Positions 1 through 12,233 are shown, counted from the stretch's first letter. The stretch: 64,000 nt of DNA from Pseudoneurospora amorphoporcata (GCA_033297205.1 MU859066.1:310001-374000); one strand, 5' to 3'. The notes: generated from the letters alone by a model not told the origin. Translations and numbers: made by a program.

Positions 1-3000
1 CAGCCTTGTTTTGTGCGAGCACACCATGGTGAACTCGTGATATCAGGATCGTTCTCGGAGGATAGAAAGGGAAATTGATTGAACAGACGTAACCGTCAAG
101 CCAGTCCCGCCTGACACTTCCGGCTTCCCGTCTCCCTGATTTCACAAAACCGTGAATCCAAACATTCCTCTCCGTTTCCAGGGACCAGCCGTGTAACGTG
201 CAGATGAGACGTCCCCAGATGTGTACCCCTCTCCGCCTGGAAAGGTTGGCGTAGATTGGAGTCATGGAGTGCAGCAGGGAACTTGCAGCGTATCGCATCG
301 CCAGCGAGATTGATGATGGTGAGCATTTGGAAGCCAACAGCCGAGAGGTTGTCAGCACCATCCACATCCACTGTAGGTACCCTGTCAGGTTGTGTGAATA
401 TTGGGAGCGACTTTCGCAGGCATTGAACCCACCAAAAAAGGTTGATCCGATTATTCACACAACCTGCCTGTACAGGTATCCGGCAATGGCTGGAATGGGT
501 AAGGTGCAGCCGGAGAGGCTGCTCCGGCGTCGTCCCTGGTTTTTGCCTAGTGCCCACCCGCTCATGGGTACCCTCGCTGTTTACATTCAGGGCAACAAGG
601 CAACGACTGGGCCCTATGTTACAGGTGTGTACGATGAAACCCGGTTAGTTTCCACAGATGTGGGCAGTATGGATGTACAGACATGTATCTACTCCAAAGA
701 TACCACCTACGGTACATGTCATAAATACCGTATTGATGACTGATTGTCGGGTGCTGCTCGTTTGTACGCGGTCGTTAGTGTACAATACTACGTGTTTGTG
801 ATCTTACGATCTCTTCGCGATATGAGCCCACTACCCAGAAAGATCTTTTTGTAAGCTACGCTAAGCTCCAAAGACGCTTTCTTTGCGCTTCGCATTGAGA
901 TAAGCGAGGCTAAGAGGCTGGTCAGTTCAGTTGGCTTGTCCCTCGGCCAAATCCAAAGTAAATATTCTGGACTTTTGTCGCGATTCAACTCCACTCCTAG
1001 ATGTATGCATGAGGCGGATATACTGTATGGGGTGGGTACCTATAGCGCGGCTGACCTAGACTCACTAGAACGTACCTGCTCATGACTAACGGCCAACGGT
1101 CTAACGGCAAGCCAGGCACGATGGGTGCTCATTGTGCTGTTAGATTTTCATCATGAGATCTGAACGAGGCTTTCAGGGTCCTGTCGTGGTGTTGGCGTCA
1201 GGGTCTTAAGTTGACAGCTAGGACGATGTCAACGGCGCCGATTTGTGGGCGCATATGTACCGTAGAGGTATCTATCTGTATGAGTTTCCTCGGCGATTCA
1301 AATGTGATGTAGGGTTAGCAGTGCCGTTCTCATCAATCTCACAAAAAGAGATGAAATGCCAAGGCGCGTTGATGGACTGATATGTATACTATGTACGCAC
1401 AGTAGATCTCGATATCTCGAGAAAAGGCGCGTTTTCAATTCCGGATTGGGTAGCTGCTTACGGGATCGCTTGCGACGGCTTCGGATCCATTGGTCCCTTT
1501 TCCCACTTTTCTACCCGAGGCTGGTGGCCGAGCCGGTGCGGTAGGTTGGCATCAAAGGGTCGGTCGGGATGAGGATGGGTGTGTGTCGGCCGGGTGCTAT
1601 CCTCGTGGATGGGAAGGAGGCAGAGCAGGCATGGGGATGGATTGGATGGTTTGTTCCAGAAAACCATTGAGAAACATTCCGGTGCGGTTTCCGGCTGCTC
1701 GGCCTATTGGATCGTTGCTTTCAGTGTGTGTGGCCCACCGTGTCGTATCTCCCGGCTATGGTGACAGCGGTCCATGGTGTTTCTCCTTGTCGCTGCTGTG
1801 AGGGAATGGAAAGTGCTGGCCCAATCCAATCAATTGTGGGGAATGACTGCCTGCTGCCCGGGTGCAAAGGCACTGAAAAAAAAAAAAAAAGAGCGAGTGC
1901 CACGGCCCCCGACGGTTCGCAGGCCAGTGGGGCTTCCCGCATTTCGCCTACTTGGCAGGACCCGGTCAATCAGGGTCTTGATGCAAAAGGTCTCGATCCA
2001 GGCCCAAAATCTCGATCTGTCGTCATAGTGGTAGCGTTCATCCTTCACTCACAATGACAGGACCGACTGTCAGACTTCGATGGAAGACCCTGGATCCGAT
2101 TCCCAGAGCCTTTTGGTCATTTCCGCCCATGTGCGATGCCCCAGTTTTGTTCCAAGGAAACTTGAAACCGCGCACGCCAAAAGGGACCCAAAGAACGCTC
2201 GCATTCCGCACATTTTGAGAACATAGGATTCTTTTCGCATCGACCATGTGTATGCGGTATCGGTATCTGCCCTCCCAACTTTGCCATGTAGGAAAGACGC
2301 GCAGACACGGCATGGATGTTACCTTGCCCAGTTGGTGCTTGATGGACCGGGACCGGTGACCGTGACCATCTTTGACACAAGTGTGCTTGTGTCCGGGCTT
2401 TTCGAGGTTGCGATCCCTTGGACCCTTCCCCTCGCCTAAAACGGGAGCCAAAGAGACGTGGCGGCTGCAGTGGAAGGCGCCGCGAAAGGGAGGGTCATGA
2501 GGGGAAAAAAGGACTCGGTTGCATTCCCGTAAGGCACTCCCTGTCTGTTCCTTTTGTAGCGGCTTGGGATACTCGCACAGTACTAAAGAACAGTCATCTC
2601 ACTTTCATCATGAACGCGATATCGCCTTACTTCCGTGGATTGGGCCCTTTCTTATTAATGGACAGCGGAGGAGTTGGACCAGCCGACACGACCCCTCACA
2701 CACGGCCGGAGCTTTTGTCCCCGAACCCTGGGCGTAAATGCCTGACTATATTCGTCTTTGGTGACAGGCCATTACGGACTGATATCTCAGTCTCATCAGT
2801 CGTGTTCGTTCATTGTGCTTCGAGTTCCTTCTTTACATGTCTATCTCGATCCATTTCATCGGGGAGAGAATGATGGAGAGCCTTCGCACAATCAGCCGCT
2901 AGGCTAAAATTCTCCCTAGTGTCGAAGAATACGTAGTACAGCGGTATCAAGAGATGTGGTCCTTGTTGATTTTTGAGACTAGTCAAAGCACTAGCAGACC

Positions 3001-3836
3001 CGACCGTTTCTACCAGGAGTTGGGGCTTTCAAATGCGGAGAATATGTAGGTGGGGACAGACATTTTGACGGCGCCCGGACGCGGACGGGGAAGGGGACGG
3101 CGGACGACGGACGACGGCGAACTGTGCTTGTCTTTTTGCACCATAGAAGAGGGGGAATGCAGACAATAAAACAATAGTTGCTTCAACGATGACGTCTACC
3201 ACTCAAATCCTCAAACGCCTTCCGCGGGGCGGTTTTAGCTGTGTAATATCTCTACGAATGGAGCTATAGCCGACGTAGTTATTTTAGCTTTTGCCGGAGG
3301 ATAAGTCCTCCTTAGCTACTTATACGCGAACGTTGACTGCAGCGCATCTTCAACCTCAAGGCAGCCAGGTGGTCCGAGGCTAAATCGAATAATGATCTCT
3401 TGGCTGTGTATAAGGGAAGTTTTTACGACGCTTCGCTCCCTGTTTATGGTCGTTGCGCCTGATATCTCTTGGATAGTCGAGTCTTTCGCTGGTTTCCTAC
3501 ACCCTGTCAATTCAACGACAGCCAATTCCTCTTTTAGAGATCTGCGGCGGCCGTGATTCGATTGTTTTTACATGACGAGCTATTGAAGTTGGTCTGCATA
3601 TCAGCCAAGTCCCTTAAAGTGTGAATACTGTAGCTTGTTAGAGGCGGCTATACATATGTAGTTCGAATATATCGCCAGCTCGCTGCTTGAATAGTAGCCT
3701 ACCCCATTCTTCGATAGCATATCAACGTATGCATACTGTGTCGGGTAGATCCCAAGTACCATGCCCATCATGAAGCCATCGTGATGTACAGTCCAGTTAT
3801 AGACTGCCAAGAAATTGATCCGCCCACTATGGGCAG
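1..3836. other. Gene-poor left flank of the transposon island
   Basis: I see no convincing gene here. The open frames on both strands overlap one another, are short, and show no recognisable domain. Visible features are a 15-A run near 1876 and a GC-rich, GGACGAC-like minisatellite near 3075-3120. Base composition drifts towards AT beyond about 3230, before the sharp border of the retroelement at 3842. The stretch could hold untranslated or non-coding transcripts, but nothing in the sequence shows that. Confidence 0.6.
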
Positions 3837-3841
3837 AGACG

Positions 3842-4007
3842 TATAGAATATAAGCACGTGCAGGGGTAATCTGGAAGTAGAGAGAAGATTGTATATTGTA
3901 TTAAATTCTGTGTGCTCAGAAATCCTTTATAGAAAATCTTATCAATGTAATATATTAGACCTGCTAAGTCATATAATTATTACCCTTATAAACCCTTATT
4001 TCTAATA
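3842..4007 (-). repeat. Left (3') LTR of the copia-type element
   Basis: This 166-bp repeat aligns along its whole length with 14025-14190. Differences are mostly C/T and G/A, as expected after RIP. Its outer end touches the target duplication AGACG. Its inner end reads TCTAATA where the other copy has TCTGACA, so the TG..CA ends were probably lost by mutation. Just inside it, the minus strand has a purine-rich stretch (complement of about 4008-4020) that could be the polypurine tract. Confidence 0.9.
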
Positions 4008-4177
4008 TACTCTCCTAGCTATACCAAGCAAAATACCTAAAAAGCTAGTACAAATAAAGTTATTTACAATCTTACTTCAATTTTTATTTCTCTCAACGGT
4101 CGCTTTTAAAGGCATCGCCCGCTATTAATTACCTTTAATAAAGAAGGTCAATAATATTAATTTTTAATAATAGTCCA

Positions 4178-4322
4178 GGTCCTATAACTTAGTAATTAAA
4201 GCGTTAGAGTTAAATCTTAAACTATTCTTATTATTATAGTATACTTTACAATATATTTTCAATATTATTAGTAGCCTATAGATTATTCTTAAAGGTCGTA
4301 AGTTCGAACCCTACTAAGATTA
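4178..4322 (+). other. tRNA-like relic, split by about 85 bp
   Basis: The left half starts GGTCCTATAACTTAG and continues into a D-arm-like stretch ending near GCGTTAGA. The right half contains AAGGTCG and the B-box-like AGTTCGAACCC. The 3' end TAAGATT would pair fully with the 5' GGTCCTA if three RIP-type changes were reversed. Both halves therefore look like one mutated tRNA gene or tRNA-derived element, with an AT-rich insert where tRNA introns lie. The anticodon cannot be assigned. It could instead be a SINE head or chance. Confidence 0.4.
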
Positions 4323-4408
4323 AAATTTTTATTCCTTTTTTCTCCTCATATAGATAGCGTACTGTATAGAATCTTCTTAATTTATAAAAGTTATTTCTAT
4401 TATATTAT

Positions 4409-4821
4409 GAGGAAGTCTTTTCGTACCGCCGCAAATGTCTTTTCGCACTGCTATCAAAAAAGGCTTTTAAAGGTAACTTAGCTAAATTAAGGCCGTAGCA
4501 TATAAAAAGTATATCGGAATCTTTATTTATTTTGGTTGTATAATATAATGTGTCAGGCGTACCTAGGCGCTCTATATAGCCCTCAGTATACAATAAAAGG
4601 AGAAAAAACTATTTATTTACTTTAAATTTAGGATATTTGCATTGAGTCTTTTCTTTAGACAGATATGTCAAAGGCAACTAGACTATGAAATAGAGTAGGA
4701 AATTACGAAAATTCTGGTACCATTTTTATACTAACAACTTCTTTTTTGGCAAAGTTATACTTGGTAGTATTTTGGACAGCAGTGTATAAAGACATTTGCG
4801 GGAGTGCGAAAAGACTTTCTC
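4409..4821. mobile_element. 413-bp terminal-inverted-repeat element (family A)
   Basis: Inverted ends start GAGGAAGTCTTTTCG at the left and GAGAAAGTCTTTTCG at the right, and the similarity runs for about 50 bp. A perfect 8-bp target duplication, TATATTAT, lies at 4401-4408 and 4822-4829. No coding frame is present, so this is a non-autonomous, MITE-like copy. It shares the block TTCGCACTGCTATC with the element at 9712-11071. An 8-bp duplication occurs in hAT and several other DNA-transposon superfamilies, so I leave the superfamily open. Confidence 0.85.
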
Positions 4822-5879
4822 TATATTATATAAGTAGGTAATTTATACGTATAATTACCGTTTCTCCTTTTTTATTACTTTAATAAAATTCACTCCTCCT
4901 AATCCTCTTTATAAATCTTTACAATTAAATAACTCGCATCTACCTTAAATAATAATTTATTTAATTCTTCTCTTACTACTTTGATATTTTAAAAATTTAA
5001 TTAATTTATAAATTTTCTATATTTATTAATTGGCAACGTCTTCGTTAAATTGTCAACGATTATCTCTTTAGTAAGTACGTAGTAAATTTCAATAAACCCC
5101 TACTATTATCTTTCCCTAAGTTAGTAATTATAAAGATTAATATATTTGAGTTTAGTTTAAAATTTGATATTCTCCTTTGTAATAAAGCGGATTATTTATT
5201 TATTATTGTATTTTAAAAAGATAATATTAAATTTAAATTATTTTATAAAGATTTAGAAAAGGCGTTTTATTTATATACCTTCTTTTATTCTTTTCGAAAA
5301 GGAATAATAGCTCTACTTCAGTAGTAGAGATAATAACTGTATTTTATTTATTAGTTTGTTAATTTAATATATTTCTAAATAATTATATTATAAATTTTTT
5401 AAAAGTTTTACGATTTCATATATTATTAGTAAAAGAGAAATTAATTAATATATTAAAATTATAGTTACCCTTTGATTATAATACGTAGTTGGTAATATTT
5501 TTAATAAATATTTTAAGTTAATTAATAGTATAGTAGTAATAAAGATTAGGATTAGTAAGAAACTGAGTTAATTAGAAAATTATAAACGATATATTTAATT
5601 GGGTAATAATAATTAAATAACAAAATTCATTACTTACTTTCTAATACTGCTTAATTGAATATTAAAAAATTATTTTTATAGAAAATATTAGTTCTTCTTA
5701 TATTATAAAGGTATTAGAGGCCTTCCTATTCTATATAAAATTCTCGATAACCTTCAAAATATATTATTGTTATAATAGCCAAATTAACTATTTTAATTTA
5801 TTTCAAAGAATTTTAATATTAAGAAATTATTAAAGATTATAGCCGCCTATAAATTAGTAGTAGTTCTTAATGGTAGTAA

Positions 5880-6089
5880 CTACTTCGTTAATTAAATTGA
5901 AGTATTGTTTCTTATAAACGATAATAATATTGTTAATATAAAAGAAGATTACTATATTGTAGTAGATATAAATATATAATTCTATAGAGATAGTTAAAAG
6001 GCTAGCTTTTATAAGAGTCTTAGTAAATTCCTTCTACTATAATAAAGGAGACCTATATAAATTATAGAAAGCTCTTAATAGTTTTATTA
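5880..6089 (-). pseudogene. Reverse transcriptase remnant of the copia-type element
   Basis: One continuous minus-strand frame carries blocks typical of Ty1/copia reverse transcriptase: a piece like LLRAFYNLYRSPLL, a KEFTKT piece, and a YINNII block at the place of the YVDD catalytic motif (YINN at 5929-5940). Two adjacent tryptophan positions have become TAG TAG, and the two catalytic Asp codons have become Asn codons. All these are G-to-A changes on the coding strand, which is what RIP does. The family call is secure. The enzyme is certainly dead. Confidence 0.85.
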
Positions 6090-6132
6090 TCTTTCCCTTT
6101 TGCTCTTATTCCTAGGGCGCTCGTATATAAAT

Positions 6133-6874
6133 GAGAAGGTCAACTCAGACCATACCCTTTGTCAACGTACACTGTAGCTCCACCCTCCCGAACGCTCAGA
6201 TGTATTCTTTTGAAAATTTCAGCTAGTTCCCACGCTAAAACTTAGCATTATATTCTTTCATAACTTGCTATCAAACGGAAGCGCTCATATGTAACAATTT
6301 AAATTTACAGCGTATCTTTATAGCGTATTTATAGGAGGGTTAGTGATACGGTCGTAAATTTTTCTGTTACAATCAATCGGTTGCACTCAATTAAATACGA
6401 CTGCTTGTATTAGTCGCTTGCGTCTGTCAGGTCAGCTATTTACATTATGATTAGTTAGGAAAATATACTGAAATTTGATGCATCATTTAGTACAGCTAAC
6501 CAGATGCGCGCGCCTTATTTACTTTGTGATGCGACGTGCTGGTGTTTAGGTAGATTAATTGATAGTGATATAGTGATGCGTACGATAGTAGTTTAGTATA
6601 GGAAGCAATGTAATAAGGCACAAGTGCCAGAATTTAAATAAGTTAGACTGCCTAAACTAGACTAGACTAGACTAAAGTAGCTAGTGTAGTACGATTGTAA
6701 GAGTTTGAATGTATAATAAGTTAAAATTTAAGTTTTAGCGAGCGTGGTACGAGCTAGACTAGCGCGGAGTTATAGCGAGATCGAGATGGGATGTTAGGGT
6801 TGGGGTTATGTATGGAGGAAAAAGTGGAGCTACGGTGTGCGTTGACGAAGGGTACGGTCCGAGTTGACCTCCTC
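6133..6874. mobile_element. 742-bp terminal-inverted-repeat element (family B)
   Basis: Left and right ends are inverted copies over about 50 bp, starting GAGAAGGTCAACTC and GAGGAGGTCAACTC, with weaker similarity continuing to about 130 bp. A perfect 8-bp target duplication, ATATAAAT, lies at 6125-6132 and 6875-6882. The interior is less AT-rich than the retroelement around it and carries a short CTAGA repeat near 6655-6675. No transposase frame is visible. It has interrupted the pol region of the host retroelement just upstream of the surviving reverse transcriptase piece. Confidence 0.87.
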
Positions 6875-7773
6875 ATATAAATAAGTTTATTAAAATATAT
6901 ATTAATGAAAGTATTAATAATATTATACTATTTAAGTTTGAAATTAAATTAAATTACGATCGCTATAATAATTTATAAGGAACGGATTATAAAAGTAGTT
7001 ATATATGTATTATGTATATTGTTATATTTTTATTAATTTTTTTATATAATTAAATAAATTTTCTATTTTAGAAAAAATCCTTCTATATTAAATCTATACG
7101 TATATATTTATATAGAATTAAGGAGAATTTTATTATTAATCTTCTATTCGTTCTTATAGATTTATATTTATAATTTTCTTTCTTTGTAATTAATTATATA
7201 TTTTTATTTAATTTAATAAAAGATAGTATAAAAGGGATAATAATATAATTCCTTATATAATTTAGGGGTAGGAAGAAAATTTTATTATTAAAATATAGTT
7301 AATACGTATATTATATTAAGATAATTAATTTTATTATAGGTTAATTTTAAATTTAGTAAGAATTCTTCTTTTAGTATTTTTACCTTAAATTTTATAAAAT
7401 GTAACTAGTTTAACCTTCGTTTTAAAATAGGGTTACCCTTAAAAATAATTATATTAAAGCAGGAAGGTATAATTAAGAAGCCTCTTACTTATCTAAAATA
7501 CTAGTTGTAAGTCAGTTAATTCTTTTATAGCTAGGAAATATTTAACCTACTAATAAGAAATAATATTAAACTTTTTAAAAGGGATAAATACGTAGCTTTA
7601 ACCTCCTCCTCTTTATTTAATATTATATCCTACTAATTATTATATAATTTTAATACTTTCTTTTAAATAGGTATAGTTTCAATTGGTTTGGTTGGAAATA
7701 AGTTAATAGTATTAATTACAGTAAGTATTAATTTGATTACGGGACTATTATTTTGATCGTCTTTGTTTTCTAC

Positions 7774-8122
7774 TGTTAACATGTGGCTAGTACTGTGCCT
7801 TGTAACTGCCTTGTACTACCTTGTAGTATAGAAGACTAATTGCTGAGGACACTATTCCTTCTACGTTACAGAATCAGTCAACTCAGCCTTCATAGAATCT
7901 ACTAGAATATAGAGGTTTCACCACTGCGTTCGGGATTCTCGAACCTGTTCAGCATTTTCCCTAAATTGATTGGTTATTATGGAATGCAATAGAAACTCAT
8001 AGATTTAACTCTTTCCTTTTATGGTATAGTACTCTTACAAGCACTTCTACACTCTAGAAGCTTCTAGACACTCAGCATTTATGTATATAAAGACCTCTCC
8101 TCTCTGTTAGTTAGTCACTCCT

Positions 8123-8166
<44 letters not shown>

Positions 8167-8448
8167 GACACTTAAGCAATACAATACGGTCTTTTCTTAT
8201 AGTGCAGAGTTCACTATAATAAGTTATTTTCCACAGTGCAGAGTTCACTGTAATCTTCTGTCTTGAGAGCAGAGTCCTCTCTAAGACTTCTTTTACGATA
8301 CTCCTATTGTATCTGCAATCACGCTGCTTCCTTCAGCACTGCTGTCGTACCACCGCTTCCGCTCCGCTTAGCTACAAGGGCATAGTTTACTGTAGCATCC
8401 CTATACTAGTACTATTATCATAGGCTAGTTAGGGCATTGCAGCAAACA
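7774..8448 (+). mobile_element. 675-bp solo LTR, plus orientation
   Basis: The sequence starts TGTTAACATG and ends GCAGCAAACA, giving the TG..CA ends of an LTR. It is flanked by a perfect 5-bp target duplication, TCTAC, at 7769-7773 and 8449-8453. A TATATAAAG box near 8090 is followed by an AAGC tetranucleotide run, so the promoter part of the LTR is recognisable. A second copy of the family lies inverted at 11546-12233. Its internal region was lost, presumably by LTR-LTR recombination. Confidence 0.9.
8124..8166. repeat. AAGC tetranucleotide microsatellite inside the solo LTR
   Basis: About 43 bp of AAGC units lie downstream of the LTR TATA box. The sister LTR has a shorter, interrupted version at about 11843-11866, so the array length differs between family members. 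Confidence 0.9.
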
Positions 8449-8461
8449 TCTACTTACTTAA

Positions 8462-9004
8462 TGTCACAGCAGTGGTAGACTACTACACTAACTAGGCTAT
8501 GTTCTTGCAAAAGGATACAAGTAACTGAAGCTAGCAATTCGGTCGCTTAAGTAGTCTTATATAACTGTGATAGCAGTCAAGAGACATAGCTGCAAAGCTG
8601 CCATTATATTCCTTCTCTTATATTAAGAGGTTCGCCTCGAACCTCGACCCCCTCAGGATACTGTGCCAGCCAACGACGGTTTCTAGGAGCCAATTGAACT
8701 TTTCGAATGGGAGTTCTCAATTAAGCGACAGTAGAGCATCCATACGACCATATCGTGTACATCTTTGTAAAAAGGAACTTATATAAGGATATCTGAAAAA
8801 TTCGAAGATTTTTCTAACTACGAGGTTTGAACTCGTAGCCTTTTTTAGCTTCAGTTAAGTGTTACAGCGGTGGCAGACCACTACACTAACTAGGCCATAT
8901 TCCTGTAAAAGGATACAAATAACTGAAGCTGGTAATTCGGTCGCTTAAGTGGTCTTATATAGTTGCGATGGCAGTCAAGAGGCATAGCTACAAGGCTGCT
9001 ATCA
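8462..9004 (-). mobile_element. 543-bp TRIM-like miniature LTR element with Pol III-like boxes
   Basis: Two 145-bp direct repeats (8462-8606 and 8860-9004) enclose 253 bp with no coding frame. On the minus strand the repeat starts TGATAGCAGCC and ends GTAACA, so it has TG..CA ends, and a TATATAAG box lies inside it. A purine-rich tract precedes the downstream repeat. Also on the minus strand, TAGTGTAGTGG fits a Pol III A box and GAGTTCAAACCTC, about 45 nt further on, fits a B box within a T-arm-like hairpin (about 8817-8840). I could not find a clean target duplication. It is either a terminal-repeat retrotransposon in miniature or a duplicated tRNA-derived element. Confidence 0.65.
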
Positions 9005-9711
9005 TACTCAATAGAAAGAGGTTTGGAAATATTGATATTTAATTAATAAAAATTATTTAATTATATAGCTAATTCTTCGAAGGATATATTAAGAGTATTA
9101 TAGATAGGTTAAATATTATTTATAAAAATTTCGTTTTTATTGAATATAACATTTCATATTATAATTACCTAATTAATATATAAATTCTAAATACAGTAAA
9201 TATTAGTTAATTAGTAGCCTACTAAATATTTAATTTAAGCGCGTCGTTTTAACTTCTAGGTCTTATTTTAACTACGTAGTATATTAATTGTAAATGTAAA
9301 AGCTTTATATTTATATATTTTTAAGTAAGTTAATTTAAATATTACCTATTATTACCCGCTATTTCAGTTATCATGTACGCTATTAAGCGTTCCTTTAAGA
9401 ATTTTCAATTAATTTTTTTTTATAGGGTCCTATTTATAAAGTAAATTACTACTATTATAGTCTTTCTTTAGAATTCTTCAAGTAAATAAATACTATCTAT
9501 TATTATTACCACCTTCTCTTTAATTATACTCTTCAAATATTCAGCGCTATTATTTTAAATTTATGAGTAAGGAGCTAAAGGTTTGATAATTGTTCCCTTT
9601 TAAAAAAGGAAGGTAGTGATACAGAGTTTTAATATTATAATTTTATTGTTATATTCAAGTATTTTTATTTTAATTTAGTAATATAATTCTAAACTATTAA
9701 ATAATAATATA

Positions 9712-11071
9712 GAAAAACGCTATTCGCACTGCTATCTTTCTCTTCAGATACCGCCGCCCTACTCCTCCCGCATTTCTAACTAATTAAATCGCTCGAATCC
9801 ATTCTGGGTCTCCACACTCCTATTCTTAGCGTCAGCAAACCGTACCGCGCCCGCCAAGCTCCCAGATTACAGCCCATTACATATTCTAACCCCTATGTAG
9901 GCTAGATTTCGTAATCATTACACTTAGCGATTTGTATCATTGCATCGTATCGCTTCCTCCATCACTATCACCATCACCACCACCCTCTCCATAATCAATC
10001 AAATTACCATCGCGCGCATCACGAAATATCACTAAGTAAACAAAGCACTAGCATCTATCAATAGTAAGAAATGATCTGTCATTTTTTCTGTGTATTTTCT
10101 TAGCTAATCGTAACGTAGATAGCTGATATAGTGACCTAGCTGACGGGCGCACGCGACCGTAGCGCATACTCTAGCAATCGACCTCACTCTTACTGACTGA
10201 CTGCGCTAGTTAATACCCAAGCTCCTCCTCCCTCAATTGCGCCAGCTCAATTCCAAGCGGTAGTATTACGGCTTTGAGGACGGCCTCACTTATAGCCTAG
10301 CCGCGGCCGACAGCCCAGGGCAGGCCGCAACCCTACTACTTCGATATAGGTAGCGCTGTCTATCTAGTAAAACGTGTCTATATAGGAGAGTATAGACTTT
10401 GAGCAAGCTAATGAGGCTGACTGCCGCCAGCCTCTAGCCGGTATATAGAATAGAGGACGAGGCCACCCTCGCAGCAGTATATAGAGAGGTAGAGGAGGAG
10501 GAAAAGGGAAGCAACGCTACTCGGGGTAGAGGAAGCACGCCAACCAGCACTCCTGCTGGCACGTAGGGCACACAGCGCAGTACACGTATAGCAAGTACAT
10601 AAGGCTAGTAGGGAAGACTCTGGCGTACTCGCTGGCACTTTGGTACTCTGAGAGACTCGCTGGCAGTTAGAGTGCTCGATTATATGATAAATATTAGATA
10701 GATTATATATGTACAGATTAATGTCGATTGAGTGTGATTAATCGCTCAGTTAAACTCGTTCAATTGAGCGATATACGACCGTGCGATGTGCGACCATGCT
10801 ACTAAGTGCGCTATAAAGTGCGCTTTAAAGTGTGCTATAAAGTGGCCAATCTGGGTGCAAATCTGGATATAGATCTGGGCTTGGCACTGGGTATGACATT
10901 TTATGAAAGAATGTAATACTAAGATTTCTGAACGAAATTTATAAAAGAATACCACTAGAAAAGGGTGGGTGGACCGCGGTTTGGATGCTAGCGATTTAAT
11001 TAGTTAGAAATGCGGAAGAGGTGGAGCGGCGGTGTCTGAAGAGAAAGATGGCAGTGCGAATAGCGTTTCTC
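9712..11071. mobile_element. 1360-bp terminal-inverted-repeat element (family A, long form)
   Basis: Inverted ends (GAAAAACGCTATTCGC at the left, GAGAAACGCTATTCGC at the right) stay similar for about 90 bp, through a block reading GCATTTCTAACTAATTAA. A perfect 8-bp target duplication, ATAATATA, lies at 9704-9711 and 11072-11079. The interior has near-normal GC content and includes a tandem repeat near 10803-10845. Short frames inside show no transposase motif. The shared block TTCGCACTGCTATC links it to the 413-bp element at 4409-4821. Confidence 0.87.
10803..10845. repeat. Short tandem repeat (AAGTGYGCTWTA-like units)
   Basis: Three to four imperfect units of about 13 bp lie side by side within the 1360-bp inverted-repeat element. 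They have no visible coding role. Confidence 0.7.
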
Positions 11072-11545
11072 ATAATATAAGCACGGTAATAATAGAGTTC
11101 GCTAATTAGTTAAATAGGTAGTAGAGCTATACGTACCCAGACTAATAATTTATAATAATTATTAAGTTAGAAATAGTCCTCCTGGTAGTTTTAATAGCTG
11201 GATAATCGAAGAAATCGATTATAAATTTTATCGTTAGACCTTTTCGCGTATTGTAAATTTCCCTTCGTACTTAGCACTTTAATTTAATTACTATATAAGA
11301 ATTATAATAAATTAAGTTTAAACCTTTTAAGCGGACTTTATATTTTTAAATAATTAATTAAATTAATATCTTTAATTTAAAATAATTAAGCCGAAGGTAC
11401 TAATGTAAAATATTGCCTTTTTAGGGTTTTCTAGCAGTTTTACTAGTATATTAGTAAGATTGTATGTAAAAAGAGGATTAGTTAGTACGTATTTTAAAGA
11501 GAATATATTCTAATATAAATTATTTGAATTCTAAAGAGAGATTAT

Positions 11546-12233
11546 TGTTTGCTGCAATGCCTTAACTAGCCTATAATAATAGTACTAGTATAAAGATGCT
11601 ACAGTAAACTATGTACTTATAGCAAAGCGGAGCAGAAGCGGTGATACGACAGCAGTGCTAAAGGAAGTAGCGTAGTTGCAGCGTAGTTGCAGATACAATA
11701 GAAGGATATTGTAAAAGAGGTCTTAGAGAGGACTCTGCTCTCAAGACAGAAGATTACTGTAGACTCTGCACTGTGAGAAACAACTATTATAGTGAACTCT
11801 GTACTATAAGAGAAGACCGTATTGTATTGCTTGAGTGTGCTTGCTTGCTTGCTTACTTGCTTAAGGAGTGACTAACTAACAGAGAGAAAAGATCTTTATA
11901 TACATAAATGCTAAGTGTCTAGAATCTTCTAGAGTGTAGAAGCTTTCTGTAAGTTAGTAGAAGTGCTTGTAAGAGTACTATACTATAAAAGGAAAGAGTT
12001 GAATATATAAGCTTCTGTTACATTCTATAATGGCAAATCAATCTAGGGAGAATGCTAAACAAGTTCGAGAATCCAAAATGCAGTAGTGAAACCTCTGTAC
12101 TCTAGTAGATTCTATGGGGACTGAGTTAACTAATTCCGTAACGTAGAAGGAATAGTGTCTTCAGCAATTAGCCTTCTATACTACAAGGTAGTACAAGGCA
12201 GTTACAAGGCACAGTACTAGCTACACGTTAACA
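11546..12233 (-). mobile_element. 688-bp solo LTR, minus orientation
   Basis: This is the reverse-complement relative of the LTR at 7774-8448. On the plus strand it starts TGTTTGCTGC and ends CGTTAACA. A perfect 5-bp target duplication, ATTAT, flanks it at 11541-11545 and 12234-12238. The TATA region and tetranucleotide run are conserved. Its own duplication differs from that of the left copy, so the two are independent insertions and not the two ends of one element. Confidence 0.9.

Noticed and set aside
96..743. Overlapping frames of 153 and 159 codons on opposite strands
   Set aside because: They mirror each other's codon openness and neither shows a known motif.
2038..2873. Several 80-150 codon frames on both strands
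   Set aside because: They overlap each other, lack domains, and cannot be linked by convincing introns.
7930..7946. B-box-like GGTTCGAGAATCC on the minus strand in the left solo LTR
   Set aside because: The spacing inside the motif is one base too long and no A box lies at the right distance.
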